From contig NZ_CP094831.1 in the NCBI RefSeq assembly GCF_022865125.1, positions 1 through 50,674 of the forward strand: a stretch of DNA of 50,674 bases, in the 5' to 3' direction. This DNA is from Acuticoccus sp. I52.16.1 (GTDB lineage: Bacteria; Pseudomonadota; Alphaproteobacteria; Rhizobiales; Amorphaceae). Shown here piece by piece: positions 8,401 to 16,814 of this stretch. Numbering within the stretch: position 1 is the stretch's first letter; each line of letters starts with the position of its first letter. Below the pieces are notes generated by a model. It saw only the letters and a program-made list of their open reading frames with translations. It was not told the origin of the DNA and ran no database searches. A program made the translations under genes and the position numbers.

Positions 8401-8860
8401 ACACCCGAACCGTACCGGTTCGGGTGATCTTTTTCGGTGCTACCGCTTCGCTGCTCGAGCACGCCCGACCCGTACCGGTTCGGGTGATCTTTTTCGGTGC
8501 TACCGCTTCGCTGCTCGAGCACGCCCGACCCGTACCGGTTCGGGTGATCTTTTTCGGTGCTACCGCTTCGCTGCTCGAGCACGCCCGACCCGTACCGGTT
8601 CGGGTGATCTTTTTCGGTGCTACCGCTTCGCTGCTCGAGCACGCCCGACCCGTACCGGTTCGGGTGATCTTTTTCGGTGCTACCGCTTCGCTGCTCGAGC
8701 ACGCCCGACCCGTACCGGTTCGGGTGATCTTTTTCGGTGCTACCGCTTCGCTGCTCGAGCAGGCCCGAACCGAACCGGTCCGGGTGATCTTCGTCCGTGC
8801 TGTCGCTGCGCTCCGCGAGCTGGCCCGAACCGTACCGGTTCGGCCGGTCTGCCCGGGTGG
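8401..8860. repeat. 60-bp tandem repeat array with internal palindromes
   Basis: The period is exactly 60 bp. Five copies from 8461 to 8760 are identical. The copy at 8401 differs only in its first few bases; copies at 8761 and 8821 are progressively diverged. Each unit holds an inverted repeat (CCCGAcCC-gtacc-GGTTCGGG, perfect in the first copy) and the palindrome GCTCGAGC. Reading on the plus strand, the hairpin is followed by TGATCTTTTT, which looks like a poor intrinsic terminator repeated seven times. Because 60 is a multiple of three, several frames stay open through the whole array. No spacers are present, so it is not CRISPR. The array lies upstream of the DXD glycosyltransferase. Confidence 0.95.
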
Positions 8861-8955
8861 TGCGATGGTCCGCGACCACCATCCCCGATGGGCCGGCGCA
8901 ACGCCATGTCGACAGCCCCGGAATGAAAAGACGCCGGGGCGCCGGGGGCGCCGGC

Positions 8956-9300
8956 TCAGTAGCAGACGCGTTCCTTGACGATCACGTAGGCGCCGCGGCG
9001 GGGGGACCAGCGCTCGGTGCGCTCGATGTAGCATTCGCGCTGCACCACCACCCGGGGCTGCGACGCCGCGCTCGCGGCCATCGCGCCGAGGGCGAAGGCG
9101 CCGAGACCGATGGCGGCCGCCGTGCCGGCATGGCGGCGATGGCGGTGACGATGACCGACCGTCTCGACGTCCGAGGCGGCGGCGATGGCGGCGGTGCCGG
9201 CGGCGGGGCCGAGCGGCGCGGCGCTGGCCGGGCCGGTGACGGCGACGGAGCCCAGGGCGATCGCGAGGGCGGTCGAAGCGGCGATGATGATCTTCGTCAT
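8956..9300 (-). CDS. Small secreted His/Arg-rich protein of unknown function
   Basis: The protein has 114 residues from ATG 9300, with AAAGGAC upstream as ribosome-binding site; a longer in-frame start at 9339 lacks this and would precede the signal peptide. It begins MTKIIIAASTALAIALGSVA, followed by a cleavage site near ASA-AP at about residue 26. The mature part has a basic stretch (VGHRHRHRRHAG), a hydrophobic Gly/Ala segment (GTAAAIGLGAFALGAMAASAA) that could span or associate with a membrane, and a C-terminal domain with two cysteines (RECYIERTERW and VKERVCY) likely to pair in the periplasm. Similar short proteins with a C-terminal Cys pair are common and uncharacterised in Hyphomicrobiales. 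I do not assign a function. Confidence 0.75.
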   Translation of the reverse strand: MTKIIIAASTALAIALGSVAVTGPASAAPLGPAAGTAAIAAASDVETVGHRHRHRRHAGTAAAIGLGAFALGAMAASAASQPRVVVQRECYIERTERWSPRRGAYVIVKERVCY

Positions 9301-9462
9301 GTTCGTTGCGTCCTTTGTTTTCGGCTCCTGCCGACACACCGAAGATGGCGCCGACCGCGAACAACCACTGTGCGTTGCGTCACACGCGGCACGTTCGCCG
9401 CAAACCCGGGCGCCGGCAGCCTCCCAGCCCCCCAGTCCCCCGCGAACCGGGTGCCGCGAATT

Positions 9463-10512
9463 TCAGGCGCCGGCCAGCAGGCGCAGCGCCCGCAGCGCCG
9501 GGCCGACGTGGCCGCGCCGCAGCCGGGCGACGACGCGGCGCGCCTCGCCGCGCTTCAGCCGGCGGTGGATCGCGCGGGCGTCGGCCTCGGCGATGCCGCC
9601 CGCCGCGCGCACCTCGCGGAAGATCGTCATGTAGTCGGCGAGGTCGCGGGCGGAGCGGTTGTAGGCGCGGCTGAGCTGGCCCTCGTGCAGGCGGATCGTG
9701 GTCAGCGTGTCGTGGAGGTAGGCGATGGGCGCTTCCTGGAGGGTGCGGACCAGGAGGTCGTAGTCGGCCGCGTGCTTCAGGTCGGGGCGGAAGGGGTGGC
9801 GCTCGAAGTGCGCGGTGCGGGTGAACGAGCCGCTGATCGTCCAGTAGCAGCCGCGCTCGAAGGCCCGCCTCACCGCCTGCGGCGAGGGGTGGGTCAGGCT
9901 GACCGCGCCGGTGCGCTCGCCGCGGCGGTGGAGGGTACCGGCGGCGTCCATATGGTCGACGTCGGCCCAGAACATGGGCACCTCGGGGTGGGCGGCGGCG
10001 AGCGCCAGGAAGCGGGCGCAGTGGTCGGGGGCGAGCGTGTCGTCCTGCATCAGGACCACGGTGAAGGGCGTGTCGATGGTGGCGATATGGTGCCGCAGCG
10101 AGGCGTAGAGGCCCATGTTGGCGGGGTTGGTGCGGACGGTGACGCGGCGGTCGCGGGCGGCGGCGGCGTGGGCGATGGCCGGTGAGGCGTCGCGGCTGGC
10201 GTCGTCGACGAGGAGGAGGCGCAGGTTGCCCGCGCTCTGGCGCAGGACGCTGCCGATGGCCGCCTCCAGGTAGGGCGCGCCGTCGTAGACGGGGATGACG
10301 ACGCTGACCGGGGGTGTGGACCGGGCCGGTGGGGTGGGTTGTTGGTCTGGGGGCATGGTCTCGTCTGGGTCTGGGTCTGGGTCTGGGTCTGGGTCTGGGT
10401 TTGGGGTCGGATCCGGGGCCGGGGATCTGGCCGGGGTCATGGGCTGGAGCGTGGTAGGGCGCGGGTTTGCGGCACGGGTCGCGCGAGCGGCCGGTGGAGG
10501 CTCGAACGGCAT
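9463..10512 (-). CDS. Family 2 glycosyltransferase with Pro-Asp repeat N-terminus
   Basis: The protein has 349 residues. The start at 10512 is chosen because ATG overlaps the TGA of the upstream polymerase gene in the order TGATG, a standard translational-coupling arrangement. Starts at 10440 or 10356 are also possible. The first 60 residues are disordered and include a run of alternating Asp-Pro encoded by a 6-bp repeat. The GT2 domain opens with VSVVIPVYDGAPYLEAAI at about residue 67, has LLVDDASRDAS, and an acidic metal site in LMQDDTLAP near 152. A Trp-rich acceptor region follows (MFWADVDHMD, CYWTISGSF). The enzyme is cytosolic. Coupling to a Wzy-type polymerase suggests it builds the repeat unit that the polymerase joins; this is inference. 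Confidence 0.85.
   Translation of the reverse strand: MPFEPPPAARATRAANPRPTTLQPMTPARSPAPDPTPNPDPDPDPDPDPDETMPPDQQPTPPARSTPPVSVVIPVYDGAPYLEAAIGSVLRQSAGNLRLLLVDDASRDASPAIAHAAAARDRRVTVRTNPANMGLYASLRHHIATIDTPFTVVLMQDDTLAPDHCARFLALAAAHPEVPMFWADVDHMDAAGTLHRRGERTGAVSLTHPSPQAVRRAFERGCYWTISGSFTRTAHFERHPFRPDLKHAADYDLLVRTLQEAPIAYLHDTLTTIRLHEGQLSRAYNRSARDLADYMTIFREVRAAGGIAEADARAIHRRLKRGEARRVVARLRRGHVGPALRALRLLAGA
10364..10405. repeat. Hexanucleotide microsatellite inside the GT2 gene
   Basis: TCTGGG is repeated six times without error at 10364-10399, followed by the variant TTTGGG. On the minus strand it encodes alternating Pro and Asp in the N-terminal linker of the glycosyltransferase. A 6-bp unit changes length without shifting the frame, so it would alter linker length only. 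Confidence 0.9.
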
Positions 10513-13500
10513 CACTCGCGAGGAGGAGCGCGGCGATGGAAGGCGGATTGTCCGCAGGGCACCGGGTCGGCCTCGCGCGGGGTGGCGCGCCGGGCGCCGG
10601 GCGTCTCGTCGGCCGCCATGCGCCGCGTGATCCGCCGTGCGCCCGCCTCGTCGACGGCCCCCGGCGTCCCCCCGCCCCGCCCCGGCTCGACGACCCTGCC
10701 CCGAGCCGTCTCCACCTCCCGCCCCACGCCGCCCACTCGCGCCGCCGCCGCTGCCGCCGCCGCTGCCCGCGTCGAGACGCCCACCGCTGCCGCGCCCACG
10801 TCCCTCTGCGGGGCACCCGCCCGACCCGAGGCCGCCTCCCGCAGCGGGACGCTCGCCCGTGCCGAGACCACCTCCCGCTGCGGGGCGCTCGCCCGTGCCG
10901 AGGCCACCTCCCGCGGCGGGACGCTCGCCCGTGCCGAGGCCCTCTCTCGCGGCGGGACGCTCGCCCGTGCCGAGGCCCCCTCTCGCGGCGGGACGCTCGC
11001 CCGTGCCGAGGCCACCTCTCGCGGCGGGACGCTCGCCCGCGCCGAGGCCACCTCCCGCAGCGGGGCGCTCGCCCGTGCCGAGGCCACCTCCCGCAGCGGG
11101 ACGCTCGCCCGATCCGAGGCCACCTCTCGCGGCGGGGCGCTCGCCCGTGCCGAGGCCACCTCTCGCGGCGGGACGCTCGCCCGTGCCGAGGCCACCTCCC
11201 GCTGCGGGGCGCTCGCCCGTGCCGAGGCCCCCTCTCGCGGCGGGGCGCTCGCCTGTGCCGAGGCCGCCTCCCGCGGCGGGACGCTCGCCCGACCCGAGGT
11301 CACCTCCCGCGGCGAGATGCTCGCCCGATCCAAGGCCGCCTCCCGCGGCGGGGCACCCGCCTGATCCGAGACTGCCCCCCGAGGCGAGACTGCCCCCCGC
11401 GGCAGGGCGCTCGCCCGTGCCGAGGCCACCTCTCGCGGCGAGGCACTCGCATGGGCCGTGGCCATTTTCCGCGACGGGGAGCTCCGGGGCGGGACGGCAC
11501 CCTCTGGTGCCGAGGCCGCGTCCGGCGGGGCCAGAGCCTTCCGGACCTCGGTCGCCCTTCGCGTCGCGGGCCCGGGCTCCGCGCTTTCCCTGTGTTCGGG
11601 AGAAGCAGCCGGCCGGGGATCCCCCGACCCAACTCGCGACGAGGCGCTGGAGCGGCTGGCGGCTGCGTTCGGCCTCCCGCCCGTCCCACCGATGGCGGCG
11701 GGTCCGGGGCCGCGCGGCTCGGCCCCGGACCCGCCGAGCGCCGCCGCGGACGGCATCGCCCGTGCCTCCCGGCCCCCACTCGGACGATCCCGCCGCGACG
11801 AAGCGGCGCCCGCCGTGGCATCGTGCGGCTCGGCCTCCCGCCCGCGCCGTCCGGTCCCCCGCACCCGAGTGCCCGACGGTTCGAACAGAGCACCGCGTTC
11901 CTCCGCCGCGTGTGTCGCAAGGGGCGCCCGCTCGCGCTGCGGCTCCGCCCGTCGCGCGCCGCTGGCGTCCTCCGCCGCGGCCGGCCGGCGCCGCGGGGCC
12001 GCAGCGACCGCGCGCGTGGCGGGCGTGTCCGGCGCTCCGGTGGATCCTCGGCCCGCGTCGCCCCGCTGCCGAGCCCGGCCGCCGGATGCATCGCGGTTGC
12101 CCCCCTTCTCCGCCCCCGGCGCTTCGGCGCCTCTCCCGTGCGCCGCGGCCTGCGTCCGGTGCCACAGGGGCGAAGCGTCTCGCCGCATGGGTGACGGGCC
12201 CGGCGATCCGGCGACCCCGGCGTGTCCCTCGGCATCGCGCGATCGCCGGTCCGAATGTTCGGCGCGCCCCTCGGCATCGCCCGGCCTCCGGTCCGAGGGT
12301 CCGGCGGGCGCCGCGCCGCGCCTCGGCGAACCGGATACCGCCAGGCCCTCGGCCCCGCCTCCTTGGAGCGCGGCCGGCGGACTATCCCGTGAGGGCGAGG
12401 CGGAGCGCGGCTCGGCGGCGGGGCCCGGCGATCCGGCGGTCCCGGCGTGTCCCTCGGCATCGCGCGATCGCCGGTCCGAATGCTCGGCGCGCCCCTCGGC
12501 ATCGCCCGGCCTCCGGTCCGAGGGTCCGGCGGGCGCCGCGCCGTGCCTCGGCGAACCGGATACCGCCAGGGCCTCGGCCCCGCCTCCTTGGAGCGCGGCC
12601 GGCGGGCTATCCCGCGAGGGCGAGGCGGAGCGCCGCTCGGCGGCCGGGCCCGGCGATCCGGCGGTCCCGGCGTGTCCCTCGGCATCGCGCGATCGCCGGT
12701 TCGAATGCTCGGCGCGCCTCTCGGCATTGCCCGGCCTCCGGTCCGAGGGGCCGGCGGGCGCCGCGCCGCGCCTCGGCGAACCGGATACCGCCAGGGCCTC
12801 GGCCCCGCCTCCTTGGAGCGCGGCCGGCGGACTATCCCGCGAGGGCGAGGCGGAGCGGGGCTCGGCGGCGGGGCCCGGCGGCCTGGACGTTCCGGCTTGC
12901 GCCCCGGCACCGCATGGCCGCCGGGCAGGGCGTTCGATGGGGGCCCCGTGGCCCGGTCGGTCGGCCGCCATCTGGATCCGCGCGGCTCTTGCCTGCCTGG
13001 CGGGCGGCGTCGAGAGGCGTGGGGCCGAGGCGGCAGGATGCTCGGCAGACGGGGGCGGTGACCCGGTCTGGGCATCTCGTGACCGATCGTCCGGGTATTC
13101 GGCGGTGGCTTCCTTGCGGGGCGCGCCGGAGACCGCGGGGGATCCTGCGCAACGTTCCGGCTTCCCGGCCGGCCTCGAACGCTGCGGCGGCGGAGCGGCA
13201 CGTCGCGCGAAGGACGGGCCGGGGGGATCGGCGGGTTCCCCGCGCTCGGCGCTTGGCGGATGGAGGGGGGGAGGCGCGGTGGCGGGGGCACCGTGGTCCG
13301 GAGAGGCCGTCGCCGGCCGGGACCGGGGGTGTTCGTCCTGCGCCGCCGTCGCAGACTGGCGGGGCCGGGGGGATGGGGCGGGCGGTATGCGGCGCGCGGT
13401 CGTCGGCTCGGAGCATCCGTCGTCTCCTTCGCCGTCTCGGGCTCGAGCCTCGCCCCGATCGCCCTGCGGTGCGGGGGAAGGGGGGGCGGCTCTTTCGGGC

Positions 13501-16322
13501 GCCGCTGGCCTTGCCGCCACCCGGACGTCGCCGCTTCGGGGCTGCGATGCGGGGGCGGGGCTGGCGGCTTCTTCGGGCGCCGTCATTCCGGCCTTCACTG
13601 GGGCGTCGCCGTGCTGGGGCTGGGGCGCGGGGGTGTGGAGGGCGGTTCCTTCGGGCGTCGCCGGCTCCGTCTCGGCTCGGACGTCGCCGCGGCCGGGCCG
13701 GACTGCGGGCGAGACGGTTCGCGGCGGCCGGGTGGGGCTGCTGCGTTGCGCGGTGCCTTGGAACCGAGTGGCGGGGACGGCGGGAGGGGGCGTGCCGGGC
13801 TGCATCTCCGTCTGAGGCGGGGCGGCCTGCAAGAGGACGCGTGGCCGGCTTCGCGGCGAAACGGCGGGCCCGACCCGTTCCCCTCCGACCCGGCCTCCTC
13901 CGACCCGTGCCCCTCCTCCCCGTGCCCCTCCTCCCCAGACCCCGCTCCCTCGTGCCCCCTCTTCCCGTGCTCCCTTTCCTCGTGCCCGCCCTCCCGGTCC
14001 CGGTCCCGGTCCTTGCCCTGGTCCTTGCCCTGATCCTTGCCGGGCGGGTGTCTCCCGCACCGCCTCCCCTTGCGCCTCGGGTCGTGCCGGGGCGGGGCGC
14101 GGGGGCGGCGTCCGGCGCACGTCGGCCGCCTCCGCGGGACGCGAGACCGGCGGCACCGTGCGCAACGCCGCCAGCACCAGCGCCGTCCGCCGCAGCCGCC
14201 GCGCCGACAGCCGCCGCGCCCCCCGCTCGACCGCGATCCGCCGCACCGAGGGGAGCGCCAGGCGCATCGCCGCGAACACCCCCACGGTCGCGAGCGCCGT
14301 GTTCACCAGGAAGAACACCGAGGACAGCGGCCGCACCAATCCCAGCCCCACCGTGAACCACAGCGCCGCCGTCATCAGCCGTCCGTGCCGCAGCGCCCGC
14401 CCCGCCCGCCGGTCGATCGCGCTCACCGCCAGCCCCAGCACGAAGAGCCCGCCCGCCACCCCGGCCGCGCCGAAATTGGCATAGAACTCCACCACCTGCC
14501 CGGCGCCGAACGTCGCCCCGCTGGAGAAGCTCTGCCCGGTGTGCGCGGCGAGGAAGTCGCTGCCGCCCAGCCCCGGCTTGCCCGGCCACACCACGCGCGG
14601 GATCCACGCCACCAGCGCCAGCACCAGCGACTGGCCGTAGAGCCACAGCCCCTCCACCGCGTCGTGATACTCGGCCACCTTGCCGACGAAGACGCCCTGG
14701 TTCAGCCGCACCACGAGGTGGTCGAGGCTGGCCGCGTCGAACGGGTCGAGCAGCCTGACGTGGCCGAGGGCGTGGGCGACGGCGCCGATCCGCTCGCCGA
14801 TCCCGGCCCCGCCCCAGATCGCCGCCCGCAGCTCGGTGCGGAACGACATGTAGACCACGAAGACCGACAGGAGCGCGTAGAGGACGCCGAGGAAGAGGCC
14901 GGCGAAGAGGGGGGTGGAGAGCCGCCCCCGCCGCAGCGCCACCAGCGCGAACGCCGAGACGATGACGAAGGCGGCGAAGCCGAAGGAGAGGAAGCCGGCG
15001 AACAGCAGGTAGAAGGCCGGAATCGCCGCCGCCAGCGCCATCCACGGCAGCAGCGTGCCCTCCCGCACCCCCACCCGCACCATGTAGGCGCCGAGGCAGA
15101 CGTAGACGACGGCCGCGTTCTGGCCGACCTGCTGCAGTGCGTCGATCATCGGCAGCGGCAGGCGCACCCGCGACAGGACGAGCCCGGTGAGGGCCAGCAG
15201 CCCGACGAGCTGCATCGCCATCGGGTCGAACGCCCGCCCGGCCGGCCTCGGTCCGGCAGCGAAGGCGGAAGGGGGAGAGAAGACGGAAGCACCGTTCGCC
15301 TCGGCCCGAACCACGGCGGGGGCGAAGGCCGGCCCGCCGGCGCGAGGGCGGGCGCGGTGCGGCGGAGCGCCCGGCGCCCCGGCCGCCTGCCGTGACGCCG
15401 GGCGCCCCCGCATGGAAGATCCCTCCGCGGGTCGTCGCGCCCCGCTCGTCCCCACCCCGCTCGTCCCCACCCCGCTCGTCCCCACCTGGCTCGTCCTCGC
15501 CCCGCCTGTCCTCGCCCGGCCTGTCCTGGTCTCGCCGGCGGTCTCTCCGCCGGGCCCCGTGCCGCCCGGTCGCCGGTCGCCTCGCCCCTCTCCGCTTCGT
15601 CTCGGCGCGCCGGGTCCATTCGTGCGGGGTCCAAGCGCGCCGGGTTCATTTGCGTCGGGTCCATGCGCGTGGGGTCCATGCGCGCCGGGTTCTTGGGCGC
15701 CGGGCTCCCGTGCGGCGCGTTGGTGCGCGTCGGGATCGGGTCCGTGCGGCGCCTGCCCTCGTGGCCGCTCGCCTCTCGCCCCCCGGGAGGCGTGCGTCCG
15801 CACGAGGCGCAAGGGGGCGAAGCGCAGCCGTTCGGGGCGGCGAGCCGGGCCAGGGCGGATCCTGTCGGAAGGGGATGGGCCGGAAGGGGATGGAGCAGCA
15901 CGGAACGGGCCGAGACGCGCTCGGGCCAGGCGGCTGCCGGCGCTGCGCCGGAATGCGCCGGGCGGGGCGGTGGAGGCTCGGCAGAGAGGGCGCGGCCGGG
16001 GCCGCCCGCCGGCGTGCACCAGGACTGCCCCCACCGTGAAGGCGACGATGCCGAGCACCGTCAGCGCGATCCCGCGCACCACGGTGGCGGGCGTGAAACC
16101 GTAGCCCAGGAGATAGAGGTAGAGGTCGCTCTGCGGCCGCAGGTGGGTGTAGCCGGGCACCATATAGGCCAGCGCGCCGACATATTCGAACGTCATCGCG
16201 AAGAGGAAGGCGAGGGTGAGGCCGACGCCCCCGCGCCGCCTTTGCGCGCTCGCCCGGAAGACGACGAGGATCGCCGCGAGCCACACCAGCGCCAGCGCGC
16301 CCATCGCGACGCTCGGGCTCAT
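10512..16322 (-). CDS. Wzy-type O-antigen/exopolysaccharide polymerase with giant repetitive tail
   Basis: The frame encodes 1,936 residues from ATG 16322; a TTG at 16406 is an alternative. Membrane segments begin at once (MGALALVWLAAILVVF) and continue to about residue 105. A 250-residue low-complexity insert follows, then membrane segments resume from about 370 (MQLVGLLALTGLVLSRV) to 720. Between them lies a Wzy-like periplasmic block: RLNQGVFVGKVAEYHDAVEG, then LVAWIPRVVWPGKPGLGG, then FGAGQVVEFYANFGAAG. Residues 740-1936 are Pro/Ala/Arg/Ser-rich, built from 75-residue repeats (three copies) and 12-residue repeats (REVASARASVPP type). The frame ends in TGATG overlap with the GT2 gene, which supports translation of the whole tail. 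Normal Wzy proteins are 400-500 residues. The core call is firm; that the tail is one continuous protein is less so. Confidence 0.7.
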   Translation of the reverse strand: MSPSVAMGALALVWLAAILVVFRASAQRRRGGVGLTLAFLFAMTFEYVGALAYMVPGYTHLRPQSDLYLYLLGYGFTPATVVRGIALTVLGIVAFTVGAVLVHAGGRPRPRPLCRASTAPPGAFRRSAGSRLARARLGPFRAAPSPSGPSPSDRIRPGPARRPERLRFAPLRLVRTHASRGARGERPRGQAPHGPDPDAHQRAAREPGAQEPGAHGPHAHGPDANEPGALGPRTNGPGAPRRSGEGRGDRRPGGTGPGGETAGETRTGRARTGGARTSQVGTSGVGTSGVGTSGARRPAEGSSMRGRPASRQAAGAPGAPPHRARPRAGGPAFAPAVVRAEANGASVFSPPSAFAAGPRPAGRAFDPMAMQLVGLLALTGLVLSRVRLPLPMIDALQQVGQNAAVVYVCLGAYMVRVGVREGTLLPWMALAAAIPAFYLLFAGFLSFGFAAFVIVSAFALVALRRGRLSTPLFAGLFLGVLYALLSVFVVYMSFRTELRAAIWGGAGIGERIGAVAHALGHVRLLDPFDAASLDHLVVRLNQGVFVGKVAEYHDAVEGLWLYGQSLVLALVAWIPRVVWPGKPGLGGSDFLAAHTGQSFSSGATFGAGQVVEFYANFGAAGVAGGLFVLGLAVSAIDRRAGRALRHGRLMTAALWFTVGLGLVRPLSSVFFLVNTALATVGVFAAMRLALPSVRRIAVERGARRLSARRLRRTALVLAALRTVPPVSRPAEAADVRRTPPPRPAPARPEAQGEAVRETPARQGSGQGPGQGPGPGPGGRARGKGAREEGARGSGVWGGGARGGGARVGGGRVGGERVGPAVSPRSRPRVLLQAAPPQTEMQPGTPPPAVPATRFQGTAQRSSPTRPPRTVSPAVRPGRGDVRAETEPATPEGTALHTPAPQPQHGDAPVKAGMTAPEEAASPAPASQPRSGDVRVAARPAAPERAAPPSPAPQGDRGEARARDGEGDDGCSEPTTARRIPPAPSPRPRQSATAAQDEHPRSRPATASPDHGAPATAPPPLHPPSAERGEPADPPGPSFARRAAPPPQRSRPAGKPERCAGSPAVSGAPRKEATAEYPDDRSRDAQTGSPPPSAEHPAASAPRLSTPPARQARAARIQMAADRPGHGAPIERPARRPCGAGAQAGTSRPPGPAAEPRSASPSRDSPPAALQGGGAEALAVSGSPRRGAAPAGPSDRRPGNAERRAEHSNRRSRDAEGHAGTAGSPGPAAERRSASPSRDSPPAALQGGGAEALAVSGSPRHGAAPAGPSDRRPGDAEGRAEHSDRRSRDAEGHAGTAGSPGPAAEPRSASPSRDSPPAALQGGGAEGLAVSGSPRRGAAPAGPSDRRPGDAEGRAEHSDRRSRDAEGHAGVAGSPGPSPMRRDASPLWHRTQAAAHGRGAEAPGAEKGGNRDASGGRARQRGDAGRGSTGAPDTPATRAVAAAPRRRPAAAEDASGARRAEPQRERAPLATHAAEERGALFEPSGTRVRGTGRRGREAEPHDATAGAASSRRDRPSGGREARAMPSAAALGGSGAEPRGPGPAAIGGTGGRPNAAASRSSASSRVGSGDPRPAASPEHRESAEPGPATRRATEVRKALAPPDAASAPEGAVPPRSSPSRKMATAHASASPREVASARASALPRGAVSPRGAVSDQAGAPPREAALDRASISPREVTSGRASVPPREAASAQASAPPREGASARASAPQREVASARASVPPREVASARASAPPREVASDRASVPLREVASARASAPLREVASARASVPPREVASARASVPPREGASARASVPPRERASARASVPPREVASARASAPQREVVSARASVPLREAASGRAGAPQRDVGAAAVGVSTRAAAAAAAAARVGGVGREVETARGRVVEPGRGGGTPGAVDEAGARRITRRMAADETPGARRATPREADPVPCGQSAFHRRAPPRE
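10804..11452. repeat. 36-bp tandem repeats encoding the end of the polymerase tail
   Basis: About 17 to 18 imperfect units of 36 bp, with a core such as gccgaggccacctctcgcgg. On the minus strand each unit encodes a 12-residue motif of the type REVASARASVPP. Variation includes Arg CGA/CGG and Ala GCA/GCG changes that are silent in this frame, and V/A, P/L/Q replacements. The array loses regularity near 11365-11400. All six frames are nearly open here, so codon pattern alone is weak evidence. Confidence 0.85.
12202..12876. repeat. Three 225-bp tandem repeats in the polymerase tail
   Basis: Near-identical units start at 12202, 12427 and 12652, each opening with ggcgatccggcg and containing ggcatcgcgcgatcgccggt. 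The period is exactly 225 bp, equal to 75 codons, so copy-number change keeps the minus-strand frame open. A fragment of a fourth unit starts at 12877. Few differences separate the copies, which suggests recent duplication or gene conversion. Confidence 0.92.
15430..15705. repeat. 15-bp repeats in the low-complexity insert of the polymerase
   Basis: Two runs of 15-bp units. At about 15440-15500 the unit is ccccgctcgtcccca (three to four copies). At about 15600-15700 the unit resembles gggtccatgcgcgtg (about seven imperfect copies). On the minus strand they encode pentapeptides such as GTSGV and GPHAH. They lie between the first membrane segments of the Wzy-type protein and the main membrane core. 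Confidence 0.75.
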
Positions 16323-16814
16323 GGGCGGCGGCCCTCGGCGGCCGGGCGAGCGGACAAGGCGGGCGCACCGCCCCCGAACCGACCGCTGCAAGACTTGTCG
16401 CCGCAAGGCCGCCCGTTTCGGAGCCGCCCGCCGCTGGGCCGATGATCCCCGGCGGCTCTCCGGGCGGTGGCCGTTCTGGTGGCGGTTCTACGGATCGGCC
16501 GGGCGTTCGCCGGCCGTGCGGCGGCCTGCTGCGGGGGCGTGGGCGCAGGGGCCGGCCGGGCGGCACCTCGCAAGGGCATCCCAACGTCGCTCAAGCCAGA
16601 CCCCCAAAGCTCTGCTCGCGTGGGTTCGTGTCGATCACCACCCTAGACGAGTAACGAGCCTCATACTATACCCTTAGTTGTATAGGCGGCGACCATGTTC
16701 CACGACCCCGCGCGAAACCCGGCCGGGCGACGGCCAACGACCTCCCTCGCAAAGCATGCGCGCTCGGCGCAGCCTCGCCTCGCGGCGCGTCCCGGCCCCG
16801 CCGTGAGCGCGGCG
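16323..16814. other. Intergenic region upstream of the polymerase, with AT-rich hairpin
   Basis: This 492-bp gap lies between two minus-strand genes. The part next to the polymerase (16323-16600) is GC-rich and I see no credible gene in it. At 16640-16690 there is a marked AT-rich island with the inverted repeat CTATAC (16666-16671) / GTATAG (16680-16685). On the minus strand this includes GGTATAGTATG, a good -10 candidate. No convincing -35 lies 16-18 bp upstream, so an activator or an alternative sigma factor may be needed. A promoter here would give a leader of about 330 bases before the polymerase. Confidence 0.4.

Noticed and set aside
8401-8860. CRISPR array
   Set aside because: The 60-bp units are contiguous and identical with no variable spacers, and no cas gene is present.
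10637-14356. 1,239-codon plus-strand frame across the repeat region
   Set aside because: It is Pro/Arg-dominated, opposite the polymerase tail, has no ribosome-binding site or domain, and runs into the antisense of the membrane core. All six frames are nearly open here.
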